Part shown: piece after piece, positions 1 through 6,813 of the stretch
How the letters are laid out: the number at the start of each line of letters is the position of its first letter
Position numbering within the stretch: the stretch's first letter is position 1
Source of the DNA: Nitrosomonadales bacterium
GTDB lineage: Bacteria > Pseudomonadota > Gammaproteobacteria > Burkholderiales > Gallionellaceae
Length of the DNA stretch: 44,031 nt
Assembly: GCA_016716325.1 (NCBI GenBank)
Contig: JADJWO010000002.1
Coordinates: 1-44,031, forward strand
Reading direction: 5' to 3'
Notes under the pieces: generated by a model
What the model saw: only the letters and a program-made list of their open reading frames with translations
The model's database searches: none
What the model was told of the DNA's origin: nothing
Translations under genes and position numbers: made by a program

Positions 1-1
1 A

Positions 2-169
2 GGCGAATGCCGCACCATTGCCGGTCAACTGGAATTCTGGGCGAAGGTCGGCAAGGCCGCGCTGGACAATCCCGACCTGCCGATAGAGTTCGTCCGCGAA
101 TTGCTGGTGGCCAAGGCGGAAGATCGCAAGCAACTTACCGATTTTGTGCCGGGTCAGTTCCGTGGCTGA
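2..169 (+). CDS. ParD-like antitoxin, C-terminal part (gene begins outside the window)
   Basis: The open frame runs from the window edge to TGA at 167-169. The visible 55 residues contain IAGQLEFWAKVGKAAL, then a helix-rich stretch ending DFVPGQFRG. A Q-(L/I)-E-x-W-A-(R/K)-(V/I)-G-(R/K)-A stretch is what I recall from ParD-like antitoxins (the family linked to PF11903), which bind and neutralise a ParE/RelE-type toxin and repress their own operon. The N-terminal DNA-binding part is cut off. The stop overlaps the start of the next gene by 8 bases (GTG at 162), the usual translational coupling of an antitoxin with its toxin. The family call rests on the motif and the neighbour. Confidence 0.6.
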   Translation, partial: GECRTIAGQLEFWAKVGKAALDNPDLPIEFVRELLVAKAEDRKQLTDFVPGQFRG

Positions 170-436
170 TATTCGGGTTTTGCAGGCCAACGCATTTCTG
201 CGAGCCTACAAAAATTACACAACAACCAGAAAGACGCAGTTGACCAAGCTGTAGTCGATATCGTTCGCGATCCCGGCATCAGCGAAGCCAAGAAAGGTGA
301 CTTGTCTGGCGTTTACGTCTACAAGTTCGATTGCGTGAATCAACTGTTCTTATTGGCTTACGAATACGACCCTGCGACCCGTGTGTTGCTGTTGGTAGGT
401 ACGCACGAGAATTTTTACCGCAACCTCAAGCGCTGA
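162..436 (+). pseudogene. RelE/ParE-type toxin, interrupted by a one-base frameshift
   Basis: The probable start is GTG at 162, inside the end of the upstream antitoxin. The protein begins MADIRVLQANAFLRAY. After the A5 run at 210-214 the reading must shift by one base to continue as LHNNQKDAVDQAVVDI and on to HENFYRNLKR, ending with TGA at 434-436. The span is 275 bases, one short of a 91-residue protein, the normal size for RelE/ParE ribosome-dependent RNases or gyrase poisons. The lesion is a single missing base in a homopolymer, so a sequencing error is as likely as real inactivation. If real, the antitoxin would be left without an active toxin. Confidence 0.6.
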
Positions 437-514
437 TTAAAGGCGTCCTGCGGTAAAGGCAGCCCATACGTCTTTGATTTACAATCTCCCCATCCATCCA
501 GACGGGATAATGCC

Positions 515-1549
515 ATGCAGCAACTCACCCTCACCCGCCCCGACGACTGGCACCTGCACCTGCGCGATGACGCGCTGATGTCCTCCGTCCTGCCGGACAC
601 TGCACGCCAGTTCGCCCGCGCCATCGTCATGCCCAACCTGCGTCCGCCCGTCACCACCACCGAACAGGCCATCGCCTACCGCGAGCGCATCCTCAAAGCG
701 CTGCCCGCCGGGATGAGGTTCGAGCCGCTGATGACGCTGTACCTCACCGACATCACCAGTGCGGAAGAGATCAACAAGGCCAAAGCCAGCGGCGTGGTGC
801 ATGCGGTGAAGCTGTATCCCGCCGGAGCGACCACCAACTCCGATGCAGGCGTGACCGACATCCGCAAGACTTATGCCGCGCTGGAAGCCATGCAAGCCTG
901 CGGCATGCCGCTGCTGGTGCACGGCGAAGTGACCAGCCCCGACATCGACATCTTCGACCGCGAAGCAGTGTTCATCGAACGCGTGATGCAACCGCTGCTG
1001 CGCGACCTGCCCGGGCTGCGCGTGGTGTTCGAACACATCACCACCAAAGATGCGGCTGAATTCGTAACGAGCGCACCCGACACCATCGCCGCCACCCTCA
1101 CCCCGCAACACCTGCTCTACAACCGCAACGCCATGCTGGTCGGCGGCATCCGCCCGCACTACTACTGCCTGCCGATATTGAAGCGCGAGACGCACCGCGC
1201 AGCACTGGTCAAAGCCGCCACCAGCGGCAACAGGAAATTCTTCCTCGGCACCGACAGCGCCCCGCACGCGCAACACACCAAAGAGAACGCCTGCGGCTGC
1301 GCCGGTTGTTACAGCTCACATTCAGCCATCGAGCTGTATGCCGAAGCGTTCGAGAACGCGGGCGCACTGGACAAGCTGGAAGGCTTCGCCAGTTTCTATG
1401 GGGCGGATTATTACGGCCTGCCGCGCAACACCGATAAGGTCACGTTGCGCAAGGAAGAATGGGAAATCCCGCACACCGTCGAGTTCGGTGGCCCCAAGCT
1501 GGTGCCGCTGCGGGCGGGCGAAAAGCTGCAGTGGAAGTTGGCAGGATGA
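515..1549 (+). CDS. pyrC: dihydroorotase
   Basis: PyrC catalyses reversible cyclisation of N-carbamoyl-aspartate to dihydroorotate, the third step of pyrimidine synthesis, in the cytoplasm. The 344-residue length is normal for the E. coli-like (type II) class. The metal-binding HLHLRDD motif lies at residues 13-19. The candidate carbamylated lysine is K99 in HAVKLYPAGATTNSDAG, and further metal ligands are in LLVHGEV and FEHITTK. The ATG at 515 gives the canonical N-terminus MQQLTLTRPDDWHLH. The gene is intact, but a diverged copy of its last 110-150 bases lies at 3731-3875, on the far side of inserted cassettes, so its 3' end marks an insertion point. Confidence 0.97.
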   Translation: MQQLTLTRPDDWHLHLRDDALMSSVLPDTARQFARAIVMPNLRPPVTTTEQAIAYRERILKALPAGMRFEPLMTLYLTDITSAEEINKAKASGVVHAVKLYPAGATTNSDAGVTDIRKTYAALEAMQACGMPLLVHGEVTSPDIDIFDREAVFIERVMQPLLRDLPGLRVVFEHITTKDAAEFVTSAPDTIAATLTPQHLLYNRNAMLVGGIRPHYYCLPILKRETHRAALVKAATSGNRKFFLGTDSAPHAQHTKENACGCAGCYSSHSAIELYAEAFENAGALDKLEGFASFYGADYYGLPRNTDKVTLRKEEWEIPHTVEFGGPKLVPLRAGEKLQWKLAG

Positions 1550-1610
1550 TGGTGCATTGGTCAGACAATTTGGGGCGCTCCAAAATTTCGAGCACAATTA
1601 ATAAAAGGCA

Positions 1611-1688
1611 TTCCAACAAAATTGCCGGATTAGACGCCTCGAAGGTGCCTTTCAGGGCGTTTTTAAGGGTGTCTAAATTACGTTAGCC
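1611..1688 (+). other. possible attC/attI-like site at the left edge of the cassettes
   Basis: Between pyrC and cassette 1 lies TTCCAAC (1611-1617), then an imperfect stem (TTAGACGCC pairing with GGGTGTCTAA) and finally GTTAGCC (1682-1688). The outer AAC...GTT pair and the AATT...AATT inner boxes resemble an attC, but the left box deviates from the RYYYAAC consensus. It could be the remnant of a further cassette or a secondary integration site. The rest of the 160 bases between pyrC and the next gene shows nothing else. Confidence 0.35.
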
Positions 1689-1709
1689 GCACGGAATTAC
1701 GATAACGAC

Positions 1710-2768
1710 ATGCTTACCGACATTTTTGCACATCGCTATTTAGACAGACCCATCTGGTCAGAGTACACGGAACTCGAAAGACGCCTTCTAAATCAAGCAT
1801 TCGGTATCATTAAGGACGCTTTGCCTTATTACAACTCGGAAGGCAAAGAGATCGAAGCGAACAAAATCAAGTGGAAAACATTACATGACCGCGTAGCAAG
1901 AGAGTTGGGCGTCAATGAACTCTCTCAGCGGTATTACTCGTACACGCAGAAGAACTATCTTGGTAACGAGGTCCCTATCTCCGGTTCATTCTCATGGGAT
2001 CACGTTTGTGGCCAGTTCGTGAACGCCACATTTAACGGTCAGGCTGATCCTGATCGATTCATCAAAGAACGACTCAGTTTCGTAGAATTGGCAATGCGAT
2101 TTCGAGGAGATGAAATCGCAGAAGTAAATGCCCAGCTACCCAAGGCATTGGCCGAAGCTGTAATACGAGATAAAGGTCCGCATCGTGGGCTCCGACTTCC
2201 GGGAAGCGTAGCAGACGGTGTGAAAGCATGGAACGCTACAATAAATTCGAATTACCAGAGTCAAGTCGCGGAGCTCAACGAACGATTTCGTCGCGCGAAA
2301 GCACCGCTAACCTACCATAACGGTTTCATCCAGCTCGCATTGGATGAAACAATAGAACAGAACATCGCGAAGCCATTTTGGGCTCTGGTCGCAGACCCAC
2401 TTTGGAAGAACGTAGACATTGATATGAAAGAGGCCCTGGACCGTCGAGATTCCAATGTCAAAGATCCCGCCATCTTTGCAGCAAAGGCGCTCGAAAGTGC
2501 CATAAAGATTGTGTCCACCACAAAAGGATGGACACGTGGAACAGAAACAGGTGCAGCGCAGTACATCGATAACCTCGTAAGCAAGACCAATGGGGGCTAC
2601 TTAGCTGCCTGGGAGGGAGAAATACTGAAAGACTATTTTCGAAAGGTTCGGAACCCGGTCGGTCACGGTCCTGGCTTGGAACCAATGCCTGAACTTTCAC
2701 TCGCACAAACGGATTGGGCGATAGAGGCAGCAATGTCATGGGTACGCACACTTATAAGGCGACTCTGA
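1710..2768 (+). CDS. AbiJ-like abortive-infection protein with C-terminal HEPN-type motif (cassette 1)
   Basis: This 352-residue soluble protein starts MLTDIFAHRYLDRPIWSEY. Its N-terminus with the ERRLLNQAF segment resembles the AbiJ-type N-terminal domain found in putative abortive-infection proteins. The C-terminal third (about residues 255-352) is helical and contains R314-NPVG-H319, an RX4H motif typical of HEPN RNase folds and Abi C-terminal domains. Such proteins are thought to stop cell growth on phage infection by cleaving RNA. I see no membrane segment or signal peptide. There is no clear Shine-Dalgarno sequence before the ATG. The gene is the sole cargo of an integron cassette and ends six bases before its attC. 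Base composition is lower in G+C than pyrC. The family call is by resemblance only. Confidence 0.6.
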   Translation: MLTDIFAHRYLDRPIWSEYTELERRLLNQAFGIIKDALPYYNSEGKEIEANKIKWKTLHDRVARELGVNELSQRYYSYTQKNYLGNEVPISGSFSWDHVCGQFVNATFNGQADPDRFIKERLSFVELAMRFRGDEIAEVNAQLPKALAEAVIRDKGPHRGLRLPGSVADGVKAWNATINSNYQSQVAELNERFRRAKAPLTYHNGFIQLALDETIEQNIAKPFWALVADPLWKNVDIDMKEALDRRDSNVKDPAIFAAKALESAIKIVSTTKGWTRGTETGAAQYIDNLVSKTNGGYLAAWEGEILKDYFRKVRNPVGHGPGLEPMPELSLAQTDWAIEAAMSWVRTLIRRL

Positions 2769-2774
2769 TGGAGT

Positions 2775-2850
2775 GGCTAACAATTCGCTCCATGCGGACG
2801 TGCAAAAGCGGCGCGCCGCTTTTGCACGCCGGTGAGCTCGAACGTTAGGC
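2775..2850 (+). other. attC recombination site 1
   Basis: A 76-base site follows the AbiJ-like gene. Its outer boxes are GGCTAAC (2775-2781) and GTTAGGC (2844-2850). The inner boxes AATTCGCTC and GAGCTCGAAC pair with a bulge. The core is a perfect 30-base palindrome at 2799-2828 (CGTGCAAAAGCGGCG and its complement). This is the single-stranded hairpin layout recognised by integron integrases, which cut between G and TT in GTT. Confidence 0.75.
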
Positions 2851-2860
2851 AGAACCGATC

Positions 2861-3133
2861 ATGAGCGCCTCAATACGAGCAACGAGCATTTTTGTAGTTC
2901 ACAGTGCGTTCCTATTTGCATTCTATGGTTCCCACTTTTTTGGCCTGGCTCTTCCGTACAACGTAGTCATAGCAATTTGGCTAGGTGCTTCTTCGCTTCT
3001 CGCCGCTGTCGGTTACTACTGGGCCTTTGCCCTATTCAAAACAAATAGCGCTCATATTGCATCTACCGTCGTAGCCACCTTCGCATCTCTATTCACGGGA
3101 GTATTTCTTGCGTTCAACACTTACGGAACTTAA
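2861..3133 (+). CDS. small integral membrane protein of unknown function (cassette 2)
   Basis: This 90-residue hydrophobic protein has three likely membrane segments, roughly residues 8-28, 34-56 and 66-86. The ATG lies only 10 bases after the GTT of attC site 1, and the stop lies a few bases before the next attC, so it fills cassette 2 completely. I do not recognise the family. Small membrane proteins of unknown role are common integron cargo. No catalytic motif is visible. Confidence 0.55.
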   Translation: MSASIRATSIFVVHSAFLFAFYGSHFFGLALPYNVVIAIWLGASSLLAAVGYYWAFALFKTNSAHIASTVVATFASLFTGVFLAFNTYGT

Positions 3134-3139
3134 GTCAAT

Positions 3140-3212
3140 GCCTAACCCTGCGGTCAAGTTCGCCCTTCGGGCTGGGACTGCGCTAAAGCGCAGCCCCTTA
3201 CCTTCGTTCGGC
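3140..3212 (+). other. attC recombination site 2, right box degenerate
   Basis: GCCTAAC at 3140-3146 is the complement of the cassette 2 left end. It is followed by CCTGCGGTCAAG, a left inner box style frequent in chromosomal-integron attC sites. Two stems follow: GCCCTTCGGGC, and CTGCGCT-AA-AGCGCAG flanked by GGGA/CCCC. The right box is probably GTTCGGC at 3206-3212, which departs from GTTRRRY at one position. The site may therefore be weak, or the array end may be eroded. Confidence 0.6.
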
Positions 3213-3243
3213 GGATAACTAAGATTGGGGGGGGCGAGGCAAA

Positions 3244-3720
3244 GTGACAAAGAAGAATCTGGCAATGGCAATGGAGTGGCTTCGGCCTGTCGGCATAGGG
3301 CTTTCTATCTTTTTTGCCTACTATTTTGGCCATGATGCGATATCGCAATTTCACATTATGGGTCCATTCATCGTTATGCTCATGTCGGGCACGGTAGCCT
3401 TTGAATCTCTGATATTGGGAGAAGTGGCCTCCGAGAAAATTGGCTATGCACCCAATCGGGCTTATCAGATTCAATCGGGTCTGGCCAATGCTGCCACGGC
3501 CATGACAGCCTTGCTTGTATATCTCGTGGATTGGGGGCGATATGCGGATGCGACCATCGTTACTGCGATGTTGATGTTCTTTACTTTCTCAGCGGTAAAT
3601 CATGCCATCACCGCTATCACGGAGAGAAACATGAAACCTGTAAACTTGCTGCGACCGGCGATGGCGTTGCTATTGATTGGATTCCTGCTTCCAGCCATGA
3701 TCAAAGCGCTCAGTCAGTAA
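3244..3720 (+). CDS. four-helix membrane protein, possibly DUF6790 family
   Basis: This 158-residue protein starts at GTG 3244. Hydrophobic segments lie at roughly residues 14-32, 38-58, 80-98 and 104-124, with a last one at 136-155. The conserved-looking elements YQIQSGLAN and FFTFSAVNHAITAITERN recall the DUF6790 membrane family, but I cannot confirm this. It lies just to the right of attC site 2, but I find no attC after it, so it is not shown to be a third cassette. The next DNA downstream is the pyrC 3' remnant. Confidence 0.45.
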   Translation: MTKKNLAMAMEWLRPVGIGLSIFFAYYFGHDAISQFHIMGPFIVMLMSGTVAFESLILGEVASEKIGYAPNRAYQIQSGLANAATAMTALLVYLVDWGRYADATIVTAMLMFFTFSAVNHAITAITERNMKPVNLLRPAMALLLIGFLLPAMIKALSQ

Positions 3721-3730
3721 AATTAAAGTA

Positions 3731-3875
3731 AATACTGGGGGCGGAGCCCAATTGAAATCAAAACACCGACTAGGTCACACTGCGCAAGGAAGAATGGGAG
3801 ATGCCGCACGCAGTCTAATTTGGCGGCTCCAAGCTGGTGCCGCTGAGGGCGGGGAGACGATGAAGTGGAAGTTGT
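3731..3875 (+). pseudogene. duplicated, diverged 3' end of pyrC
   Basis: Bases 3762-3875 align without gaps to the last part of pyrC (1427-1540). The sequence AAGGAAGAATGGGA is shared exactly, as is AAGCTGGTGCCGCTG. By eye the copy is about four-fifths identical. Weaker similarity continues left to about 3731. Relative to pyrC, the frame has TAG at 3771-3773 where pyrC has AAG, and a second stop where pyrC has GTC GAG. The fragment is non-coding debris of roughly the last 40-50 codons. It is too diverged to be a recent tandem copy, so it probably came with DNA from a relative. Confidence 0.8.
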
Positions 3876-3927
3876 TGAGGCGATGCTACATCGCAAGTGA
3901 ATATTGTAATTACTGTATGTAACGACA

Positions 3928-4707
3928 ATGAGAATCGACGGCAAGCTTACCAAGTGGAATGATGATCGCGGCTTTGGATTTATCTCGCCAAATCATGGAA
4001 AGGGGGAAATATTCGCCCATATTTCTGCTTTTCCAAATGACGGGCAGCGTCCGAAGCTTGGTGAACCAGTGTCGTTCGAAATAGAAATAGACAAATCAGG
4101 CAAAAAGAGGGCGATAGATATTTCCTTTTCTGCTCGCACCAAGATATCGCGCCAAAATCAAAGCAAAATAAAGCCGTCCTACAATAAGCATGGCGTAGCG
4201 GGTCGCCTGATGCCAATTCTATTGGTTGTGTTGGTGGTCTACGGGTATGCCAGCTACTCAGAACGAAACAGCGACTCAGCAGAGGCGAGGAACACCGAAA
4301 ACACATTGCAGGAGAGCTCACTTTCCGCCACATCACAAACAAGCAGGAACACAGAGTCAGCTCAAGTAAATGATAGCGATTCTGAGTTCTTCAAAGCATA
4401 CGAATCCCGAACAAGCAATCTCCAAATTGAAGGAAGCGGGAGGGTTGTAACGCTTTTGTCTGACGACAACGATGGAAGCCGACATCAAAGGTTTATTGTG
4501 CGCCTTAACTCGGGCCAGACGCTCTTGGTTGCTCACAACATCGACCTGGCACAAAGAATTGACTCCCTTGCCGAGGGGGACTCAATCAGATTTTATGGAC
4601 AATATGAATGGAACGAAAAAGGTGGGGTAATCCACTGGACGCATAATGACCCTAGTGGATCTCATGTGGCGGGATGGATAGAGCATAAAGGAAAAAGGTA
4701 TCAATAA
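3928..4707 (+). CDS. cold-shock domain, membrane anchor and DUF3465 fusion protein
   Basis: Residues 1-68 form a cold-shock domain with the nucleic-acid-binding motifs RNP1 (GFGFI, about 15-19) and RNP2 (IFAHI, about 29-33). A basic linker leads to one membrane segment at about 88-106 (RLMPILLVVLVVYGYASY). A Ser/Thr-rich linker follows, then a C-terminal DUF3465-like domain (about 150-259) with GSRHQRFIVRLNSGQ and GGVIHWTHNDP. By this topology the RNA-binding part is cytoplasmic and the DUF3465 part periplasmic. DUF3465 domains are usually found alone with a signal peptide, so the fusion is unusual. The gene sits alone between the pyrC and carbonic anhydrase remnants. Confidence 0.75.
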   Translation: MRIDGKLTKWNDDRGFGFISPNHGKGEIFAHISAFPNDGQRPKLGEPVSFEIEIDKSGKKRAIDISFSARTKISRQNQSKIKPSYNKHGVAGRLMPILLVVLVVYGYASYSERNSDSAEARNTENTLQESSLSATSQTSRNTESAQVNDSDSEFFKAYESRTSNLQIEGSGRVVTLLSDDNDGSRHQRFIVRLNSGQTLLVAHNIDLAQRIDSLAEGDSIRFYGQYEWNEKGGVIHWTHNDPSGSHVAGWIEHKGKRYQ

Positions 4708-4724
4708 ATTCAGTGGGAACGACA

Positions 4725-4862
4725 ATGAAGATGCCGCTATCCAACTACTTGAATACCTCCCCCGCCCTCGGCGACCGCGTCTATCTGCATCCGTCCTGTC
4801 AGGTCATCGGCGACGGAACAATCGGGGGCAGACCACGATTTTCGGGCAAAAGGAAAAGCTAA
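4725..4862 (+). pseudogene. truncated 5' end of a gamma-carbonic anhydrase gene
   Basis: ATG 4725 opens a 45-codon frame whose residues 1-32 match the start of the intact gene at 5520. Bases 4767-4815 are identical over 49 bases to 5556-5604. The first 14 codons differ (MKMPLSNYLNTSPA versus MTLSSYLSASPT). After GDG the similarity ends abruptly and the frame closes at TAA 4860-4862. It is a broken copy, probably of a related strain's allele, left when the YefM-YoeB module was inserted. The start context AACGACAATGA (4718-4728) is identical to that of the gene at 3928. Confidence 0.8.
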
Positions 4863-4895
4863 ACTTCCCAGGCTCAAAATAGCACCGAAAGAAAT

Positions 4896-4924
4896 TTGAC
4901 ACACGGTACGCATTTTCGTACGCT
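4896..4924 (+). promoter_or_regulatory. promoter with overlapping palindrome for the yefM-yoeB operon
   Basis: TTGACA (4896-4901), a 17-base spacer and TACGCT (4919-4924) form a plausible sigma-70 promoter 26 bases before the antitoxin ATG. The inverted repeat GTACG (4907-4911) / CGTAC (4917-4921) overlaps the spacer and -10. YefM-type antitoxins are known to autorepress through short palindromes containing GTAC, so this is the likely operator. Confidence 0.5.
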
Positions 4925-4950
4925 CCTCTCATTCCCTGAAAGGATTTGCT

Positions 4951-5193
4951 ATGAATACGTTGACCGCTAGCGAAGCCCGCGCCAATCTCTATCGACTCAT
5001 TGATGATGCCGCCGAGTCGCATCGCCCTATCGCCATCTCTGGCAAGCGCAACAGTGCGGTGCTTGTTTCCGCAGATGATTGGAGTGCCATCCAAGAGACG
5101 CTCTACTTGCTCTCCGTTCCGGGTATGCGTGAGTCGATCAAGCAAGGTATGGCCGAGCCTCTTGCCAAAAGTTCGAAGGCGATCAAGTGGTAG
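4951..5193 (+). CDS. YefM/Phd-family antitoxin
   Basis: This 80-residue protein has the family's N-terminal signature MNTLTASEARANLYRLIDDA, followed by HRPIAISGKRNSAVLVSADDW, the dimerising DNA-binding fold of Phd/YefM. The C-terminal tail (about residues 55-80) would wrap the toxin. It has a good Shine-Dalgarno AAAGGA nine bases before the ATG. The gene overlaps the toxin gene by 7 bases. The pair acts as a type II addiction module: the antitoxin binds the YoeB-like RNase and represses the operon. The module sits between a truncated and an intact copy of the carbonic anhydrase gene. Confidence 0.9.
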   Translation: MNTLTASEARANLYRLIDDAAESHRPIAISGKRNSAVLVSADDWSAIQETLYLLSVPGMRESIKQGMAEPLAKSSKAIKW

Positions 5194-5453
5194 CTTGGTC
5201 GCTGGTGTATTCGAAGCAGGCACTCAAAGATGCCAAGAAGATCACGGCCAGTGGGCTCAAGCCAAAAGCGGAGGCGCTATTATCGGTAATCGCCGTCGAG
5301 CCTTTTCAAAATCCTCCGCCTTTTGAAAAGTTGGTTGGCGACCTCGCTGGAACTTATTCGCGCCGCATCAATATTCAGCATCGCCTCGTGTATGAGGTCT
5401 TTGCAAAAGAGAGAACGGTTCGTGTGCTACGCATGTGGACACATTACGAATAG
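5187..5453 (+). CDS. Txe/YoeB-family mRNA interferase toxin
   Basis: This 88-residue protein starts at GTG 5187, inside the end of the antitoxin gene. It shows the YoeB/Txe layout: WSLVYSKQALKDAKKI at the N-terminus, PPPFEKLVGDLAGTYSRRI in the middle and the C-terminal RMWTHYE. The HY pair near the end corresponds to the catalytic His-Tyr of YoeB, which cleaves mRNA in the ribosomal A site. The reading frame is undamaged, so with its antitoxin this is the only complete canonical type II pair in the left half of the window. Confidence 0.9.
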   Translation: MVAWSLVYSKQALKDAKKITASGLKPKAEALLSVIAVEPFQNPPPFEKLVGDLAGTYSRRINIQHRLVYEVFAKERTVRVLRMWTHYE

Positions 5454-5519
5454 GCGCAAAGCTGGACCAAGCGCAGACGAAGTGATACTGAAATACCGAA
5501 CCCGCTGAAAGCTATTGTT

Positions 5520-6059
5520 ATGACTTTATCTTCCTATCTCTCTGCCTCCCCCACCCTCGGCGACCGCGTCTATCTGCATCCGTCCTGTCAGGTCATCGGC
5601 GACGTGATCATCGGCGACGACAGTTCGGTGTGGTGCAACGCGGTGCTGCGCGGCGACGTGAATCGCATCGTGATCGGGCGCGGCACGAACGTGCAGGATC
5701 TGAGCCTCGGCCATGTGTCGCACAAGTCGGTGGACAAACCGGAGGGTTCGCCGCTGATCATCGGCGACCATGTGACCATCGGCCATTCGGTTGTTTTGCA
5801 CGGCTGCACCATCGGCAACGAATGCCTGATCGGGATGGGCTCCATCATCCTCGACGATGCGGTGATCCACGACCGCGTGGTGGTCGGAGCGGGCAGCCTG
5901 GTGACGCAGGGCAAGGTGCTGGAGAGCGGCATGCTGTACATGGGGCGCCCCGCGAAAGCGGTGCGCAAGCTGACGGAAGAGGAACTCGACTATCTGCGCT
6001 ATTCCGCCGAGCATTACATGCGGCTGAAGGACGACTATCTGAAAGGATCGGGCAAATAG
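5520..6059 (+). CDS. gamma-class carbonic anhydrase family protein (YrdA-like)
   Basis: This 179-residue left-handed beta-helix protein is built of hexapeptide repeats (VIIGDDSSV, VTIGHSVVLHG, CTIGNECLIG). The putative zinc ligands are H65 (LGHVSH), H89 (IGHS) and H94 (LHG), and the last two have the five-residue spacing seen in Cam-type enzymes. YrdA-like members may hydrate CO2, but many lack proven activity. The N-terminus is supported by the truncated copy at 4725, which starts at the same position. The downstream genes follow closely in the same direction, suggesting an operon. Confidence 0.92.
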   Translation: MTLSSYLSASPTLGDRVYLHPSCQVIGDVIIGDDSSVWCNAVLRGDVNRIVIGRGTNVQDLSLGHVSHKSVDKPEGSPLIIGDHVTIGHSVVLHGCTIGNECLIGMGSIILDDAVIHDRVVVGAGSLVTQGKVLESGMLYMGRPAKAVRKLTEEELDYLRYSAEHYMRLKDDYLKGSGK

Positions 6060-6061
6060 CG

Positions 6062-6439
6062 ATGTTGAGCAACGATACCCTGCTGATGAACGGGCACCAG
6101 ATGGATCAGGCGATCGAGCGCAAATGTCTGGCGCTCGGCATCAATTGCGGCGACGAACCGGGTGTGCGGAAGTTCGCGCACGATGTGCTGCAGAACATCG
6201 ATGCGCTGCGGGATGCATCCTGCAGGGGCGACCGTCAGGCGCGCACCAAGGTCGAGCTGTACGGGCTGGCGATGCTGATGCACCTGACCAACACGCGCGC
6301 CTTCGGGCCGGGTTACATGGCGCATTTCGATACGCTGTCCAAACACGAATCGTCGTGGGCGGCCGTGGCGCAGGCGATGTGGCGGGAACTCGATGCGCGC
6401 GGCGCGGCCGACGACGAAATGAAAGGGAGCCGCCAATGA
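6062..6439 (+). CDS. conserved hypothetical protein
   Basis: This 125-residue soluble, mostly helical protein contains MDQAIERKCLALGINCGDEPG near the start and YGLAMLMHLTNTRAFGPGY in the middle. I do not recognise the family. The ATG lies two bases after the carbonic anhydrase stop, and the stop overlaps the next start (ATGA at 6436-6439), so all three genes are probably co-transcribed and translationally coupled. Confidence 0.7.
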   Translation: MLSNDTLLMNGHQMDQAIERKCLALGINCGDEPGVRKFAHDVLQNIDALRDASCRGDRQARTKVELYGLAMLMHLTNTRAFGPGYMAHFDTLSKHESSWAAVAQAMWRELDARGAADDEMKGSRQ

Positions 6440-6750
6440 GCCGGGCCGAACGGGACGAGATCTATCGCGCCAAGTTGAACATGGAGACCGCGCAGATCGC
6501 ATGGCGCGAGTTGCAGCGCTATTTTGCCAGCGGTGTCGTGATCGCCGTCAGCCCCGAACTGGATCTGGTGGAGGTGGCGTTCCGGGTGTCGGAAGACGAT
6601 GCGCAACAGGTGTCGCAATGGATGGACGCCGGCGGGGTCGCGCGTGTGACGGACGAGCAGGCGAAGGCATGGTACGAAGAGGATGCCATGGTCTGGGCTG
6701 TGGTGGCGCGGCCTTACGTGCTGGTGCAATCTGTGGACGGACCGCGATAG
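6436..6750 (+). CDS. DUF2288 family protein
   Basis: This 104-residue protein starts MSRAERDEIYRAKLNMETA. The segments IAWRELQRYFASGVVIAVSPELDLVEVA and AKAWYEEDAMVWAVVARPYVLVQ match what I recall as the DUF2288 family of small cytoplasmic proteins, common in beta- and gammaproteobacteria and cyanobacteria, function unknown. The start is set by the ATGA overlap with the previous gene, although the frame is open further upstream. A terminator follows 21 bases after the stop, closing the operon. Confidence 0.85.
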   Translation: MSRAERDEIYRAKLNMETAQIAWRELQRYFASGVVIAVSPELDLVEVAFRVSEDDAQQVSQWMDAGGVARVTDEQAKAWYEEDAMVWAVVARPYVLVQSVDGPR

Positions 6751-6771
6751 TCCCGTTGCCGCACCAGTGAA

Positions 6772-6801
6772 AACGGGGGCTCGCGGCCCCCGTTGTTTTT
6801 T
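6772..6801 (+). terminator. rho-independent terminator after the DUF2288 operon
   Basis: AACGGGGGC (6772-6780) and GCCCCCGTT (6786-6794) form a perfect 9-bp stem with a 5-base loop. It is followed by GTTTTTT on the plus strand. It separates this operon from the convergent peroxidase gene. The minus-strand side has only GTTTTC after the stem, so termination of the opposite gene would be weaker. Confidence 0.85.
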
Positions 6802-6813
6802 ACGTCACTGCGT

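Larger units (their letters stand above)
1683..3212 (+). mobile_element. two integron-type gene cassettes without an integrase (CALIN-like array)
   Basis: Cassette 1 runs from the T after G1682 (GTTAGCC at 1682-1688) to G2844. Cassette 2 runs from 2845 to about 3206. In an integron the first bases of each cassette (TTRRRY) pair with the first box of that cassette's own attC. Here GTTAGCC at the left of cassette 1 is the exact complement of GGCTAAC at 2775-2781. GTTAGGC at the left of cassette 2 is the exact complement of GCCTAAC at 3140-3146. This double match is strong evidence for true cassettes. Each carries one plus-strand gene directly before its attC. No intI gene is present in the window, so this resembles a cluster of attC sites lacking an integrase. 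Confidence 0.75.

Noticed and set aside
3206..3720. A third integron cassette with the DUF6790-like gene
   Set aside because: The left box could be GTTCGGC, but no complementary GCCGAAC box or attC stem follows the gene.
3762..3875. A second dihydroorotase gene
   Set aside because: Only the last part of pyrC is present, with in-frame stops and no upstream catalytic region.
4718..4728. AACGACAATGA shared with 3921-3931 as a recombination core site
   Set aside because: Eleven bases around a start codon could match by chance and the flanks do not align; recorded only as a note.
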